From assembly GCA_025531455.1 (NCBI GenBank), contig JAMYHL010000063.1, forward strand, positions 124,001 to 188,000: a stretch of DNA of 64,000 nucleotides. Reading direction: 5' to 3'. Under the pieces are notes generated by a model. The model did no database searches. It saw nothing but the letters and a program-made list of their open reading frames with translations, and was not told the origin of the DNA. Source of the stretch: Apiotrichum sp. Y4204. Taxonomy: Eukaryota > Basidiomycota > Tremellomycetes > Trichosporonales > Trichosporonaceae. The position numbers were made by a program, and so were the translations under genes. Positions 12,163 to 22,510 of the stretch are shown one piece after another. How positions within the stretch are numbered: position 1 is the first letter of the stretch; each line of letters begins with the position of its first letter.

Positions 12163-12961
12163 ATGGTAAGTTTTCGCTCCTGGCTCTTGTAACTGATCTG
12201 TACCAGTCCAAGCCTGACAGCGTTGTTCTAAAGGCACACAAGCGGCCAAGAGCGGAAGCCCGCGTCGAGTCGACGGATGTCAGCGAGCCATCACGACCCC
12301 TGCTCAACTTGGCCGTCGCTCTTCTAGATTCCGGGCTCGATGTACTCCACGCGCATCTTACCATGGACGAACAACTCATGCACCACAGTGCATTGATTCC
12401 TGGTGGAACTTTGGGAAAACACTTTCGACACGTCGCGGAAACTTATGATGCCTTTCTCACGGCCCTTGCCTCAGACCCCGATACCGGTTGCCCCCAGATC
12501 GACTACAACGCAGTCCTCCCAAGCTCAAGGGACCAAGTAGCCCGTTCACTGAAGTCTTGCCAGACAGCGATGTTGAAAGTCCGTGACGGTCTCGTCGCTT
12601 TCGGGGAGGCTAACGACCTTGATATCCTCCTGCAGCTTCCAGTAGAAGTCATGGCCATAACTCCCACAAGGCAAGAGATGCAGAGCACGTTTGGGCGCGA
12701 GGTAGGTGACGGTGTCAGGTGCATGAGTGTGCTAACCCTCAGCTGTGGTTCTGTTCCCTTCATGCGATCCATCACTTTACAATGATCCGGGTCATCGCTG
12801 TGCATGAGTTGGTGAGAGCTAGACGGAGATCTCTTCTGATCAAGCAGGGCCTTCATCTTCCCATAGAGTTTGGTACGGCGCCGGCTACCATTCATTATCG
12901 TGGGAAAGCCTGGGTCGCACCTACTGTCTCTCCGCCGTCGTTGTTCAAGGCGAAGTTGTAG
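12163..12961 (+). CDS. DinB-fold protein with an intact histidine metal triad
   Basis: Predicted 226-aa protein with a DinB/YfiT-type four-helix bundle. This superfamily binds a metal and includes thiol-transferases and stress proteins of mostly unknown role. The proposed first exon is only the ATG (12163-12165), followed by a 41-nt intron. The further exons are 12207-12701, 12743-12811 and 12848-12961; introns 2-4 are 41, 41 and 36 nt including the first. All phases close. Likely metal ligands are one His in GGTLGKHFRHVAETYDAF (helix 2) and the two His in LHAIHHFTMIRVIA (helix 3), the usual spacing for DinB proteins. The start is chosen because the conserved helix LLNLAVALLDSGLDVLHAHL begins upstream of the next good ATG, and ATG/intron/TCC AAG gives the leader MSKPDSVVLK. 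Substrate unknown. Confidence 0.75.
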
Positions 12962-13436
12962 TGCAGATATTTGTGGTTCCATCTTAGATGGATAGCTCTG
13001 TACGAGTAGATGGATGGTCAGGTATGCGTACGTATCTACGTACCTGCGTCGAATCAATCCACGTGGATGCATGTTGTTATACTGGTATGACATTAGATTC
13101 GAGGACGAGGTACAAAACCTATGTTGAACAACTGGGTGGCAACTCAGGACATGGTTATGGAGCTCCACAACCGTTGAGCTTGTCCGTCTTTCTCGTCCGG
13201 CCTCACAAGACACAACCCCAAACCCCCATGGTTCCCCGGCTTTCTCCACCTGAGTAAGAGAATATAAAGTCTTCCTATGAAGATTACTGACACATTGCTT
13301 CTCTCTGACTTGATGGGTGGACTTTGTTCACACAAATTGTGGTGTCCGTGTGACTCGTAGTGTTGATTTCGTTGAAGGAGGATCTGGCGATTGAAAAAGC
13401 AAGCCAGGCCGACATTGGGCCTTCCGGGTCTCTCTC
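12962..13436. other. Spacer between DinB-like and MFS genes
   Basis: 475 bp between two plus-strand genes. TACGTA words recur at 13027-13042 (GTACGTATCTACGTAC). No gene supported. Confidence 0.5.
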
Positions 13437-15220
13437 ATGCGTCCACATAGCAGTCACATCGGTGATTCGGGTGGTGGGAACGACAAATATGACGTCGAAG
13501 AGAAAGCCGCCACCGATGAGAGGGGGAACGTTAACGACGACGATATTGTCATCGTAGATTGGGATGGCCCCAACGACCCAGATGTGAGTTCATTCAACAA
13601 GCGCAATCAATACATCTTGATTAACTCTCAGAACCCCTTCAACTGGACAACGGCCCGCAAGTATGTGATGGTGCTCTGCGCGTGCTCCATCACCGCCTTG
13701 ACGGCTTTGAACGCCACGTCAATGGCCATCATGTCGACATGGGGCCCATCATACTTTGGCACGTCGAGGCTGAAGTTTATACTCGGTCTAACCCTATACA
13801 ATCTTTCGGTCTCAGCTACTCCGTTAGTTCTCGCCCCGTTGAGCGAGAATCTCGGAAGAAATGAGATTTACCAAGTCACTTCATTCATGTAAGAGCTCTT
13901 CTAGGCAGTTGGGTTGCTTACTCCCAAGCACTGCGCTGTTGTTCATACCTCAAGCTCTCTCGAAAAACATATCCGTGTACCTGGCCGTTCGATTCTTGCA
14001 GGGTATGGTCTCGTCCGTCGGAATCACGATGGTTGGGGGCACGATTGCGGACCTTTTTAGGGCCAACGAGCGAGGTCCCGCGATGAACTTGTTCTCCCTC
14101 ATCAACTTCGTTGGACAGGTGTGTTCGGATTGCTGCCGTGTCTGTTAACCATAAGGCCTTAGGGGGACTTACCATGGGTTGGGTCGGACAGAAGTTGGGG
14201 TTCAGATGGTGCTATGGTGTAGGTTGAAGATGTGGGTTGCCTCTGATCACAGGTACAAGGTATAGCTGCAGGGACCAGCTTTCTCATGAACGCGGCGATT
14301 TTGCGCGAAACGCGGGCTGATAAGATTCTGTCGCGGCGTGCAATACGACTCACCAGATGCACCGGAGTGCTGCATCTGTGCAGTGCAGATATACAGCATA
14401 AAGACAAGCTGAGCTTGCTGCGCGCAACTGCTATTCGCCCATTGCGTACGTTATACGCCGAATCGTGCTAACATGGAAGAGTATCTCTGCACAGAGCCTA
14501 TTGTTACCGCGCTTTCTGTCTGGATTGGATTCGCATGGGCCGTCATCTATCTGGGAGGTACCGCTACCATGTTGGTGTTCCGCCATTATGGTTTCAGCGA
14601 TGGCCAGACCGGTTCAATTCAGGCTTGTATTGGTATCGGAGGGCTTCTTGGGTTCCTGTCAAACTATCACCAGGAGCGCCTGTATCGTCGAGCTGGATCT
14701 GAGTCGAGTCCACCCCCACCTGAAGCCCGGCTGTATTGGGCCGCGATCGGCGGACTACTATTCCCTGTCGGAACACTGATCTTCGCATGGACTGGGAAAC
14801 CGGCTGTCCATTGGGTGGTCCCAGCCATCATGCTGTGCATCTCGTATTGGGGAGTGTTCTGCATGTATCTTGGCGTCTTGTAAGTGGTCAGGAGATGTAG
14901 CCGACTAAATTGACACTCCAGCAACTACCTCGCCGATGCGTACGAGACGTATTCTTCTTCCGCACAGGCAGCTCAAGGCTTGACGCGCAACGTCGTGGCG
15001 GGCATCTTCCCTCTATTCGCACAACAGATGGTGTGTGCTGCTTGTCGTTGCCAGTCTGACCCTACAGTACCTCGGAATGGGTTATTCTGAAGCTTCGACG
15101 CTCGTCGCCGGAGTCGGGTTTGCGCTCGCCGTGATTCCATTCCTTCTCATCCGCTATGGTGCCCGGCTTCGCGCACGGTCGCCTGTCACGTCTGCACTCA
15201 TCCAACAGCTCCCAAAGTAG
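13437..15220 (+). CDS. MFS transporter, DHA1-type drug:proton antiporter family
   Basis: Predicted 498-aa multi-pass plasma-membrane transporter. Exons: 13437-13583, 13632-13888, 13929-14118, 14156-14218, 14253-14445, 14495-14879, 14922-15030 and 15068-15220. Introns are 34-49 nt and phases all close. Removing intron 1 (48 nt, in frame, no stop) creates the family motif WDGPNDPDNPFNW ahead of the first helix. Other typical blocks are the loop LSENLGRNEIYQVTSF, AVRFLQGMVSSVGITMVGG, the FVGQALGGLTMGWVGQKLGFRWCYG segment and WVQ/GVQGIAAGTSFL. Introns 2 and 3 end in AAG, chosen because only these give the family-like SFITALLFIPQ and GQALGGLT joins. The final helices end in FALAVIPFLLIRYG. The substrate is unknown; many relatives export xenobiotics. 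The start at 13437 is the first ATG in the frame. Confidence 0.85.
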
Positions 15221-16432
15221 ATTCGTAGATTTTAGAACGAACTCAGCCCATAACTGCAACCTACAACCGTTGGGATGTTATGGCGGCCGTCGGCCGTCGG
15301 TTCTCCAGAGCCAAACAAAGCTTAGTAGGCGTAGGTTAGAGGGAGATTAGTAGAGCGTCATCATTGCTGTGTCCCTTACTATTTCGGAGTAACCCAAGCT
15401 GTGTTGAACGAGCTCGGGATCAAGTGTCCCGGACTTCAACGGGACTTCTCCGCCAGAGCGACATGTGCGCAGTCAAGGTGAGTGTTCGGCAACCGCTGTT
15501 AGAGAGCTGGTCGTGCTGCGGCATTCTTGACCGCTGTTCTTTAGGGGTACTGCGGATCGGTGGACGAGATCGAGTGAGTCTGCAGCTGTACAGCATGAAA
15601 CGATGTGCCAAGAAGCGATTGCGTTCGATCGATCAATACAGTTGGCGGCTGCGCTGCGCAACCCGCCAATGCTTATACTGCGTGCACAGCAACGATAAAG
15701 TTTGCCTTGACTACAATCATAGCCACCGGCCACAGGAAAGCAGCGCGAACTATGCAACGGTCGCAGGCCATGCGAAAAATGTTCTACGCAGCTTTGGGTG
15801 GTACACACTGTCCGGTGAGAATTGAGAACGCTGCGCTGGGCATGAATGATACTCTGCGCAGGGTTATCATTGTCCCTAATCTCCTCATGTAAACACAGAT
15901 TGACAATCGTACTAGTCTGATCTGCCGATGATCTCATTACAATTTGTATGTAATAAATCCTGTGCAGTGCCCAGCCAGTCGGGGTACGCCGCGACGCATT
16001 TGCGTTTCTCCCCCTCCACACCTCCCCCCCCCCCCCTGAAACCCTGAACGCGCCGCCTGCTGTGCAAAGGCCCTCTTTGGCCAGCCATCACCCAAAAATC
16101 ACACTCACTCACCAAAACGATGTCAACAACAAAAACCATCAGCCACCCAAGAAACAAAACAGCAGCGCCCGTCCATAGCCAGACTTCCACAACACAGCAC
16201 TCTCTCATCTCCATCCCTTTACCATTACCATTTCTCGGCGTTTCATCGCTGTTCATTCCACAATCATCACATCCAGATCATAAACTTGCGTACGGCACGA
16301 ACTTAACATCACGCAAGGCAAAACTCGATAGCTCTCTGTCCTGTCTGCCTTCTTTGACCATCGTTCCGTTCGGAAGGTCTCGTACTTGATAACTACCACT
16401 GCCCACGAACAGATAGACCCACGTTCATCACA
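15221..16432. other. Spacer and C-rich leader of the four-TM gene
   Basis: 1.2 kb. The 3' third (from about 16000) is strongly CA/CT-rich and includes a 13-base C run near 16022-16036. This suggests promoter and 5' UTR of the next gene. An ATG at 16120 would open an 89-codon upstream frame if transcription began before it. No other gene seen. Confidence 0.5.
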
Positions 16433-17714
16433 AGTAAGCAAATGCTTCTAAGTCAAGCGACTGCCCCGCCAAACTCACACCACAGTGAACAAGGTAAAGT
16501 CTGCATTGTCTACTGGATCGTCCAAGATCACGGGAGTGTTCTCGAAGAAAAGCGGTGGCAACAGTCTCCAGCGACTCAGCAATGCTGCGGAGTTGGAGCG
16601 GCAAGCAGGAGCACGTTCTCGTTCAGAATCGTCGATTGATCGCATCCACATCATCATTCATGCGGCCTGTATCTTCTTTACTTTCCTCGCAATCTGTATC
16701 ACTGGTGGCGTGGCCGGGTTCCAGGCGAAATGGGTCGGTGTTTGTGAGTAACGACGACTGTTGGGTACTACTTAGATGGGACTGACGGTCGTAGCTGGTG
16801 GCACTGGATTTGTTCTATTTTTGCTGCTCCTATCATTTGCACTGTCCTGCACATTGATGGTGATCCCCATCATGTATGATCGGTGCGTAGCGTCTTCGCG
16901 GTGATTCTGTTTGTTGACACGGTCCAGCTACGACAAGGCACGCCGCCCCGCTCAGTTCCTCTCCCAGCCTCGTTCGGCCCTCATCCTTAACATCTTCGGC
17001 ACCATGCTCATGTTCACCGCGGCAGTGATCGCCACCGCGGCCGGGTTTGGGGCGAAGGTAGGCACCTTAATGCCTTCATTCACACTGACGTTTAGGGTTG
17101 CAAGAATCCCGACAACGACCCCCATGCTGAGGAGGGAGGTGACGACTACAAAAAGGTTTTGCCAGGTTTCTGTCGCACAAGACAGGCGTCTGCCATTTTC
17201 GAGTGGCTCGGGCTTATGTGTTGGCTTGGACTTGCCGTGTTTGCGGGCATGGCTTTCCGCAAGGAACGCCAGACAGCCCGCCGTCGCGAGCCAAGCTTCA
17301 TTCCTCCTTCCGATGACGCCGCTTGGGGACAGGAGGTTGATGAGGACGTGTTTGGCGACAAGCACGAAGCTCCGCGGGACCAGACTCCACTGCAAGATCC
17401 TCCCCGCCCTCGCCCTCACAGCTACGCGCCTGTTCAGAGCTCAAACAGCGCTATGGCACGTCCGAGCGTGGACGTTTACGGCGCCTTTGACGGTGATATG
17501 CCCGGGTCTGACCGCCGTGAACAGCCCAGCCGAACAATGCAGATGGCCTACAGCGACCCTTGTGAGTTTAGCCCCTGTTCTCAGGTGTGAGGAGGCACGC
17601 GCTCATGGTTCAGATGCCCAGATCCGTCAGTCCGTACTCAACGACGGCCAGTCCTACAACCCGCCGACCCCGGCCCCGTATGGCCAGCCACCAAGCTACT
17701 CCGGCTACCATTAA
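16433..17714 (+). CDS. Four-transmembrane protein of unknown function; start codon formed by splicing
   Basis: Predicted 347-aa membrane protein. Exon 1 ends with the A of the start codon (16433). A 52-nt intron (16434-16485, GTAAGC..CACAG) follows, and exon 2 (16486-16743) opens with TG, giving MNKVKSALSTGSSK. Genomic DNA reads GTG there. Further exons: 16795-16882, 16928-17057, 17096-17561 and 17614-17714; phases close. Four hydrophobic segments are visible: IHIIIHAACIFFTFLAICIT, FVLFLLLLSFALSCTLMVIP, LILNIFGTMLMFTAAVIATA and FEWLGLMCWLGLAVFAGMAF. The long cytosolic-looking tail is Pro/Ser-rich and ends in a PYGQPPSYSGYH type sequence. The layout (four helices plus soluble tail) resembles MARVEL or SUR7-like fungal proteins, but I see no diagnostic motif. 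Convergent with the next gene, 94 bp apart. Confidence 0.72.
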
Positions 17715-17808
17715 ATGTGCAAGAACGAAGCCAATCAGAAGGACCGTAGTCATGTACTGTATACATCCGTTCAGTCATGTTTCATATTAGACCCGACGAC
17801 TGCACTCG

Positions 17809-18524
17809 CTACATGCTCACGGCGAGGCCGAGGCCAATAAGAGCGAGCAGAGAGGTGTTGTTGAGGGCCGTGGCGATACCGTGGAGCGAAGTGAACTTAG
17901 TGTTCGCCTTCTCCAGAGCGTCCTGTCTATCAGTTCATCTGCAGTCAAGCTCGACTTACAGCCTTGCCAGTCTTCTCAACATCTGCGCGCTCAATGGCGG
18001 CCTTGGAAGCCTGGGGACCGACCCAGAGCCAGTTGACCAGCTGGGGAATGCATGTAGCCAGGATCAGGAGGCCCTGCACGCCCTCCTCGAGCTGGTACCA
18101 GTGGGGCGACCGGAAGGGCGACGAGAGGAGAACAGGGTGGAAGTAGAGGTGTGTCGCGAGCAGCGACGATGTAAGGATCGACGAAGTCCCGAAGTACAGC
18201 GGCTGAAGCTGGGCCTGGAGCTTGGCAAAGTTTGCGCGGTCGAGCGTACTGTACTGCTTTACCGACGACTGGGGGGTCAGTAACCAACACCAAGGAAGTA
18301 TCACGCAGCCGACCGCAATGAATAGCTTGCTGGTGGATCGTTGAGATAGTTGCGATCCGCGGCAAATTGACGTTGCCAACTCTAGCTGCTCTCCAGACGT
18401 GCTACATCTGTACCGCACTCACGATGGTGTGGAAGATGTTGGTGCCGAGGGCTGTTCCCCATGTGAGGAGGTAGAAGCCCTTGAGGGTGAAAGGCGCAAG
18501 GGCCTGCTGGACCACACTGGTCAT
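17809..18524 (-). CDS. DUF4149/TMEM205-like membrane protein
   Basis: Predicted 174-aa protein with about four hydrophobic helices. Exons: 18524-18423, 18268-17960 and 17922-17809; introns are 154 and 37 nt. The N-terminal FYLLTWGTALGTNIFHTI, the central block ANFAKLQAQLQPLYFGTSS and the C-terminal KFTSLHGIATALNNTSLLAL fit the DUF4149 (TMEM205) pattern of an F-x-x-L-Q-x-x-L-x-P-x-Y-F motif plus a late L-H-G-I/S helix. Human TMEM205 is linked to cisplatin resistance; the fungal role is unknown. A TTATATAC box 84-91 bp upstream of the ATG may be its TATA element. Confidence 0.72.
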
Positions 18525-19138
18525 GGTGTCTGCGTCGATCTCGTGGGACGTGGGCGATGGGGTGGTGATGAGCGATGGACGATGGGGGTGGATGGTCCGG
18601 CCAGTATGTATATAAGTCACGGCTTTGACGTGTTGTTGATTTCAATTGACAGGATGGTGCAAGATCGGGATCGTCGAGGGTTGAACGCGGCTTCCTGCTG
18701 CACGGTCATTGTGGCCATAATGATTGCTCGGGTAGGCCCGTATTGTGCTGGTCAGTGGGTGGAGGCGCGGCTAGGCGCCCAATGTTTGAATCCGTCAACC
18801 TGCCATGCGGCGTCATCCAAGCTGACGTCACTGCAGAGCAAGGACATCGGTGATGATGGACTGTTGAACGTTTGCGCTTTCTTGTTCACTACAGCCACGT
18901 CCACATGTGACAGGGCTGCGAGCTGAGCTGAGCATGGCATACAGGTAGCACGGTAACGCAGTAGGTTCACTGCAGCATAGGGGAAGGTGACACTTGCAAT
19001 GTCTCTTTATCATATGACAATTATAGAAGGCGACAAGCGCGGAAACAAGTTAATGACCATTCTTGGTCACAGGTACATGGAGGAATGATGAATGACATTC
19101 ATCAGCACAGGTCTGCTGGGCGGCGAGGTTGATGACTT
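18525..19138. other. Spacer, DUF4149 promoter and Sds3/Dep1-like 3' region
   Basis: 614 bp between two minus-strand genes. Apart from the TATA-like word I see nothing distinctive. Confidence 0.45.
18608..18615 (-). promoter_or_regulatory. Possible TATA box of the DUF4149 gene
   Basis: The minus strand reads TTATATAC, 84-91 bp upstream of the ATG at 18524. Position and sequence are reasonable for a fungal TATA element, but there is no further support. Confidence 0.35.
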
Positions 19139-21563
19139 CTAATTGCGAGGTGCGCTCGCCGTTTGCGGTTGGGGCGCCGACGAAAAGCCTGAACGGTCTA
19201 ATATCAGTATGAATCGCATATGTCAAACTTACTCAAGTTGGTCGACCCCATGTGGGAGCTGGGCGGTCCAGCCAATGAAGAACTAGTGCCCGTTGCGTGT
19301 CCTGCTTTGGACACCGCCTTGGCAGAGCTGGAAGCAGAACCACTGGGATTGTTTTGAAGGTGGTGTTGGAACGAATGCTGTGGCGGAGTTGCTGAACCTG
19401 AAAGGAAGTCTGCCAGTCCTGGGAATCTTGACGAGGCATTTCCAGTTGATGGCGTGGACGCTGAAAGTGCGACTGCCGACGGTTTAGACTCTGCCCCTGC
19501 CGAGGTGGAAGCCCCGGTCGGATTCAATCCCAGAACGTTCTGGGCAGGGACATGACGTCTGTGACCATTGCTCATTTTGCCGTCACTGTTGGATTGATGC
19601 TGGGGTCGTTGTGCGCCAAAGTTGTCGGAGCCAGGCGCTTTGCGCGACAGTTGTGAGGATCCTGAGGGCCCTGCTGCTTGCGATGAAGCCGTTGGTGGCC
19701 TCTGGGTATCTAAATGGCCAGATGGCGGTTGTGGGGGACGAGCGTTTTGGCGAGGCCCTGGGTGGTATTGCTGTCGTTTGTCCGTCTCCGATGCCTCGGC
19801 TTGAAGGTAACTCGCAGGATGCTGAGGCTGGTAAGGGAATGCAGAGGATGACGGTCCAGCATAGCTGCCATAGACGGCTGGTGACACGTGACGAGACATG
19901 TGCTGGGTTTGAGACGAAAGTTGATGGGGTTGTTGACGTCGTGCCTGTGTGTGAGCCTACCGTCACAGTTGCAGAAGAACCAAAGTACAGACACATGTCG
20001 ATGGCGAGCCCTGCCGGTCCTGGTCGTCCACGGCTGCAGCGGCTTTAACTCACATCCATCAACTGCAAGTCATGCAGCGCATCCTCAGTCGAAAGCTTGC
20101 CCGGCACAGCGCCCGCCGACCAGTCAAACGGTTTTGGTGGACGATCAACGCGAGGTACAGACTTGTGAACCTTTGGAGTTTCGATCTCATTCTTTTCACG
20201 GGCCAAGCGTCGACGCTTGCTCCAAGTGTGTTCAAATTCCTCCCAGTGAATCTGATCGCGTTGGTCCTGAGTTGTTAGCAGCAAGCTGATTACATTGACT
20301 CACCGCCCAGGTGCTCCATGAGATCTTGTTCTCTACGTTCCTCCAAATGTCTAGGTCCCTCAAGGATTCATTGTATCTCCGCAAAGCAATCTCGTGTAGT
20401 CGTTCCCGGCGAGATTCCAACACCCGATTCAACTCGAGAAGCGCCGGATGCGTTCCTGTTCGTCAGCTGTGCGGCCTGTCATACATCATACCATTCAAAA
20501 TCATCTCTTCTTCCCTCGCAGCCTCCTCCAACCGTTCAACGTAGAGTCGGTCTCGCAATGCTGCGAATTTGATTTCCAACGCGAGCATGGCACGAGTTGC
20601 CTGGGGTGTTGGCGGTGCGACGTGCTGTGAGGATCGAGTTGGCTGAACAGCTGGGGAGTCTTGACCAGTTAGCACACAATCCTCTTGATGACATACCATC
20701 CGCCTCGGCGACTTCTGTCTCCTCGTCCTCATCCTCGCCCTCGCCTTGCTCTTGAGCCGCTTCGCCAACTCCGTTCACCATGACCTCCATTTCCGCGTCG
20801 CCTTCGACGTCGGCGTCACCTTCAACCAGCTCCGCGTTAGGGGCTCGCTCAGAATCGATCGCGTCTGTGGTCTCCAGCTCCACCTTGGGTTCAATGTCGT
20901 TGGCGGTCTCATCGACGTCGACCAATTCCCGTTCCAAGATTTCCGTCTCATCAACGCGCATTGTGACGTCGCCTTCGTCGCCATCACCCTCCTGGTCAGC
21001 GGGCTCAGGTGGCGCAGTTGCCGTTTGCGCATGATCATCTTCTTCAACGGGGTCGATATTGGAATCATCAACTAGTCCCAGCTGTGCGTCTTCCACATCG
21101 TTGTCACCGGGAAGAGGAGATGAGGGTAACGCATCTGAACGCGGAGGGTCGGAAGGAGGTGGTGGGGTGAGTGACGGGGAAGGCGAGGCTCCGGCAACAT
21201 TTCCCGCATTCCTGGTAATGTCAGCAATACGGCCATAGAAACGTCATACCGCTTGCCCAAGGCTGGATGGCTTGCCTCATCTGTATCATCGGCAGGTTCC
21301 TCGTCAACTTCCTCTGCCTGTGCTAAATTCCGGTCGTCGGGTTCGTCGTCATCCACATCATCCTCCGTGAGGTCGCTTTCAGTGAGAGGCTCCGTCAAGG
21401 TGGTTGGGCTACTGCCGCCGAGAACGTCTTGATCATCCAAAGTGGCAGCGGCTGATGGTCCGATGTCCAATCCCGTGAGATGAAGCTCACCATTGACAGG
21501 CTCCTGCACGGGCGACGGAGACGCCGACGAGAGCGGCGACGAGGATCTCCGTGGCACAGACAT
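19139..21563 (-). CDS. Sds3/Dep1-like subunit of the Rpd3L histone deacetylase complex
   Basis: Predicted 704-aa nuclear protein. Exons: 21563-21250, 21211-20697, 20650-20492, 20455-20304, 20266-20054, 19944-19233 and 19188-19139. Introns are 38, 46, 36, 37, 109 and 44 nt, and phases close. The Sds3-like region spans about residues 290-430. It has the coiled coil FAALRDRLYVERLEEAAREE, then the hallmark ILNGTHPALLELNRVLESRR, which is rebuilt exactly across the exon 3/4 junction, and then LRRYNESLRDLDIWRNVENK. Upstream is a long Glu/Asp-rich region (two acidic blocks), as in Dep1. Downstream is a Ser/Pro/Gln-rich tail. In yeast these proteins hold Rpd3 and Sin3 together. Rpd3 itself lies at 50325-52527. 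Start: ATG at 21563 (MSVPRRSSSP); an in-frame ATG at 21620 is possible. Dep1 versus Sds3 cannot be settled here. Confidence 0.82.
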
Positions 21564-21986
21564 TAGTGCGGGTGCCAAGAGCTCTCGGGTTGTTGGTTCA
21601 ACGCAGGTTATAGGGAGCAAAAGACAAAACTGGGACAGCTCAGCTGCTTGACCTACTCGGGAGACGGGTGATTGACTCCCGAAGCTGGATTGGGGACGAC
21701 CGTAATGAACGCCGACAGTGGGGACGGTGGATTAAGTTGTTTCTGATGAATCAAAGTCGGAGGGGTGGCCAGTTGTGACAGAGAAGCGATAAGTAGGCCG
21801 TACGACGAGGATGCGGAAAATGGCGAACAGCAAGGAGGGAGAGCCAGTAGAGAATGGGATGAATGGCGATGGGCGGAAGGCAGCGAGGTGCGTGGATGTG
21901 CGCGTGCGGTGAGGTAGGCGAGGTAAGAGGGAAGCGATAGCGAGAGTGAAGAAGAGATAAGGGAAAACGGAGGAGGATAAGAAAGT

Positions 21987-22050
21987 AGAGAGAGCGAGAG
22001 CGAGAGCGAGAGGGAGAGGGAGAGGGAGAGGGAGAGGGAGAGAGAGCGAG
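21987..22050. repeat. GAGAGC/GAGAGG microsatellite (polypurine tract)
   Basis: Pure purine run except for a few C, first GAGAGC then GAGAGG units, about 64 bp. On the minus strand it is a CTCTCC tract about 425-490 bp upstream of the Sds3/Dep1-like start. It may be promoter or leader sequence able to form a triplex. Confidence 0.85.
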
Positions 22051-22460
22051 TGGTTGAATCGCGAGGATGGGGAAATGGCGATAAATAATAAAGACAAAGC
22101 GGAAGAGATGGAGGGGTGTGTGTGTGTTCTCGGTTGTGCAAAGCAGCAGCAGGCGATGAGCGAACGGCGATGATGGATATGAAGATGGATGGCGGGGCCG
22201 GCACGGGCGACAGGGCCCAGGGCGACTGAGCGGCAATGATAGGCAGATACAGTAGTATCACCTTTGGTATACGAAGCAGTCAATAATCATAATGAATAAT
22301 GAGCTACAAGGCTAATACAATGAGATATTTATGTGGATGCACCAGTACTGTATTCATATATTCATCGAATTATCTCACGATTTCACGTGTGCGGTGATAA
22401 AAGAGCTGCCAGAGTGGGCGAGACGGGCCTAACAGTCCAGCAGGCCTATGGCTCAATATG

Positions 22461-22510
22461 GCTTCCGGCCTTCCGGTCTTCCGGCCTTCCGGGGATCCCG
22501 GGGCCCGGGG
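22461..22510. repeat. TTCCGGCC tandem repeats with GGGGCCCGGGG flank
   Basis: Four TTCCGG units spaced 8 bp apart, followed by a GGGATCCCGGGGCCCGGGG block that is strongly self-complementary. It sits in the spacer with no gene nearby. Confidence 0.75.

Noticed and set aside
19050..19188. Longer last exon for the Sds3/Dep1-like gene ending at 19050
   Set aside because: Careful phase counting shows that frame is off by one; the correct frame stops at TAG 19139-19141.
21653..22283. Minus-strand open frames of 160-202 codons with long Ser/Leu runs
   Set aside because: They are translations of the GAGAGC/GAGAGG microsatellite and flanking purine-rich sequence; no domain and all three frames are equally open.
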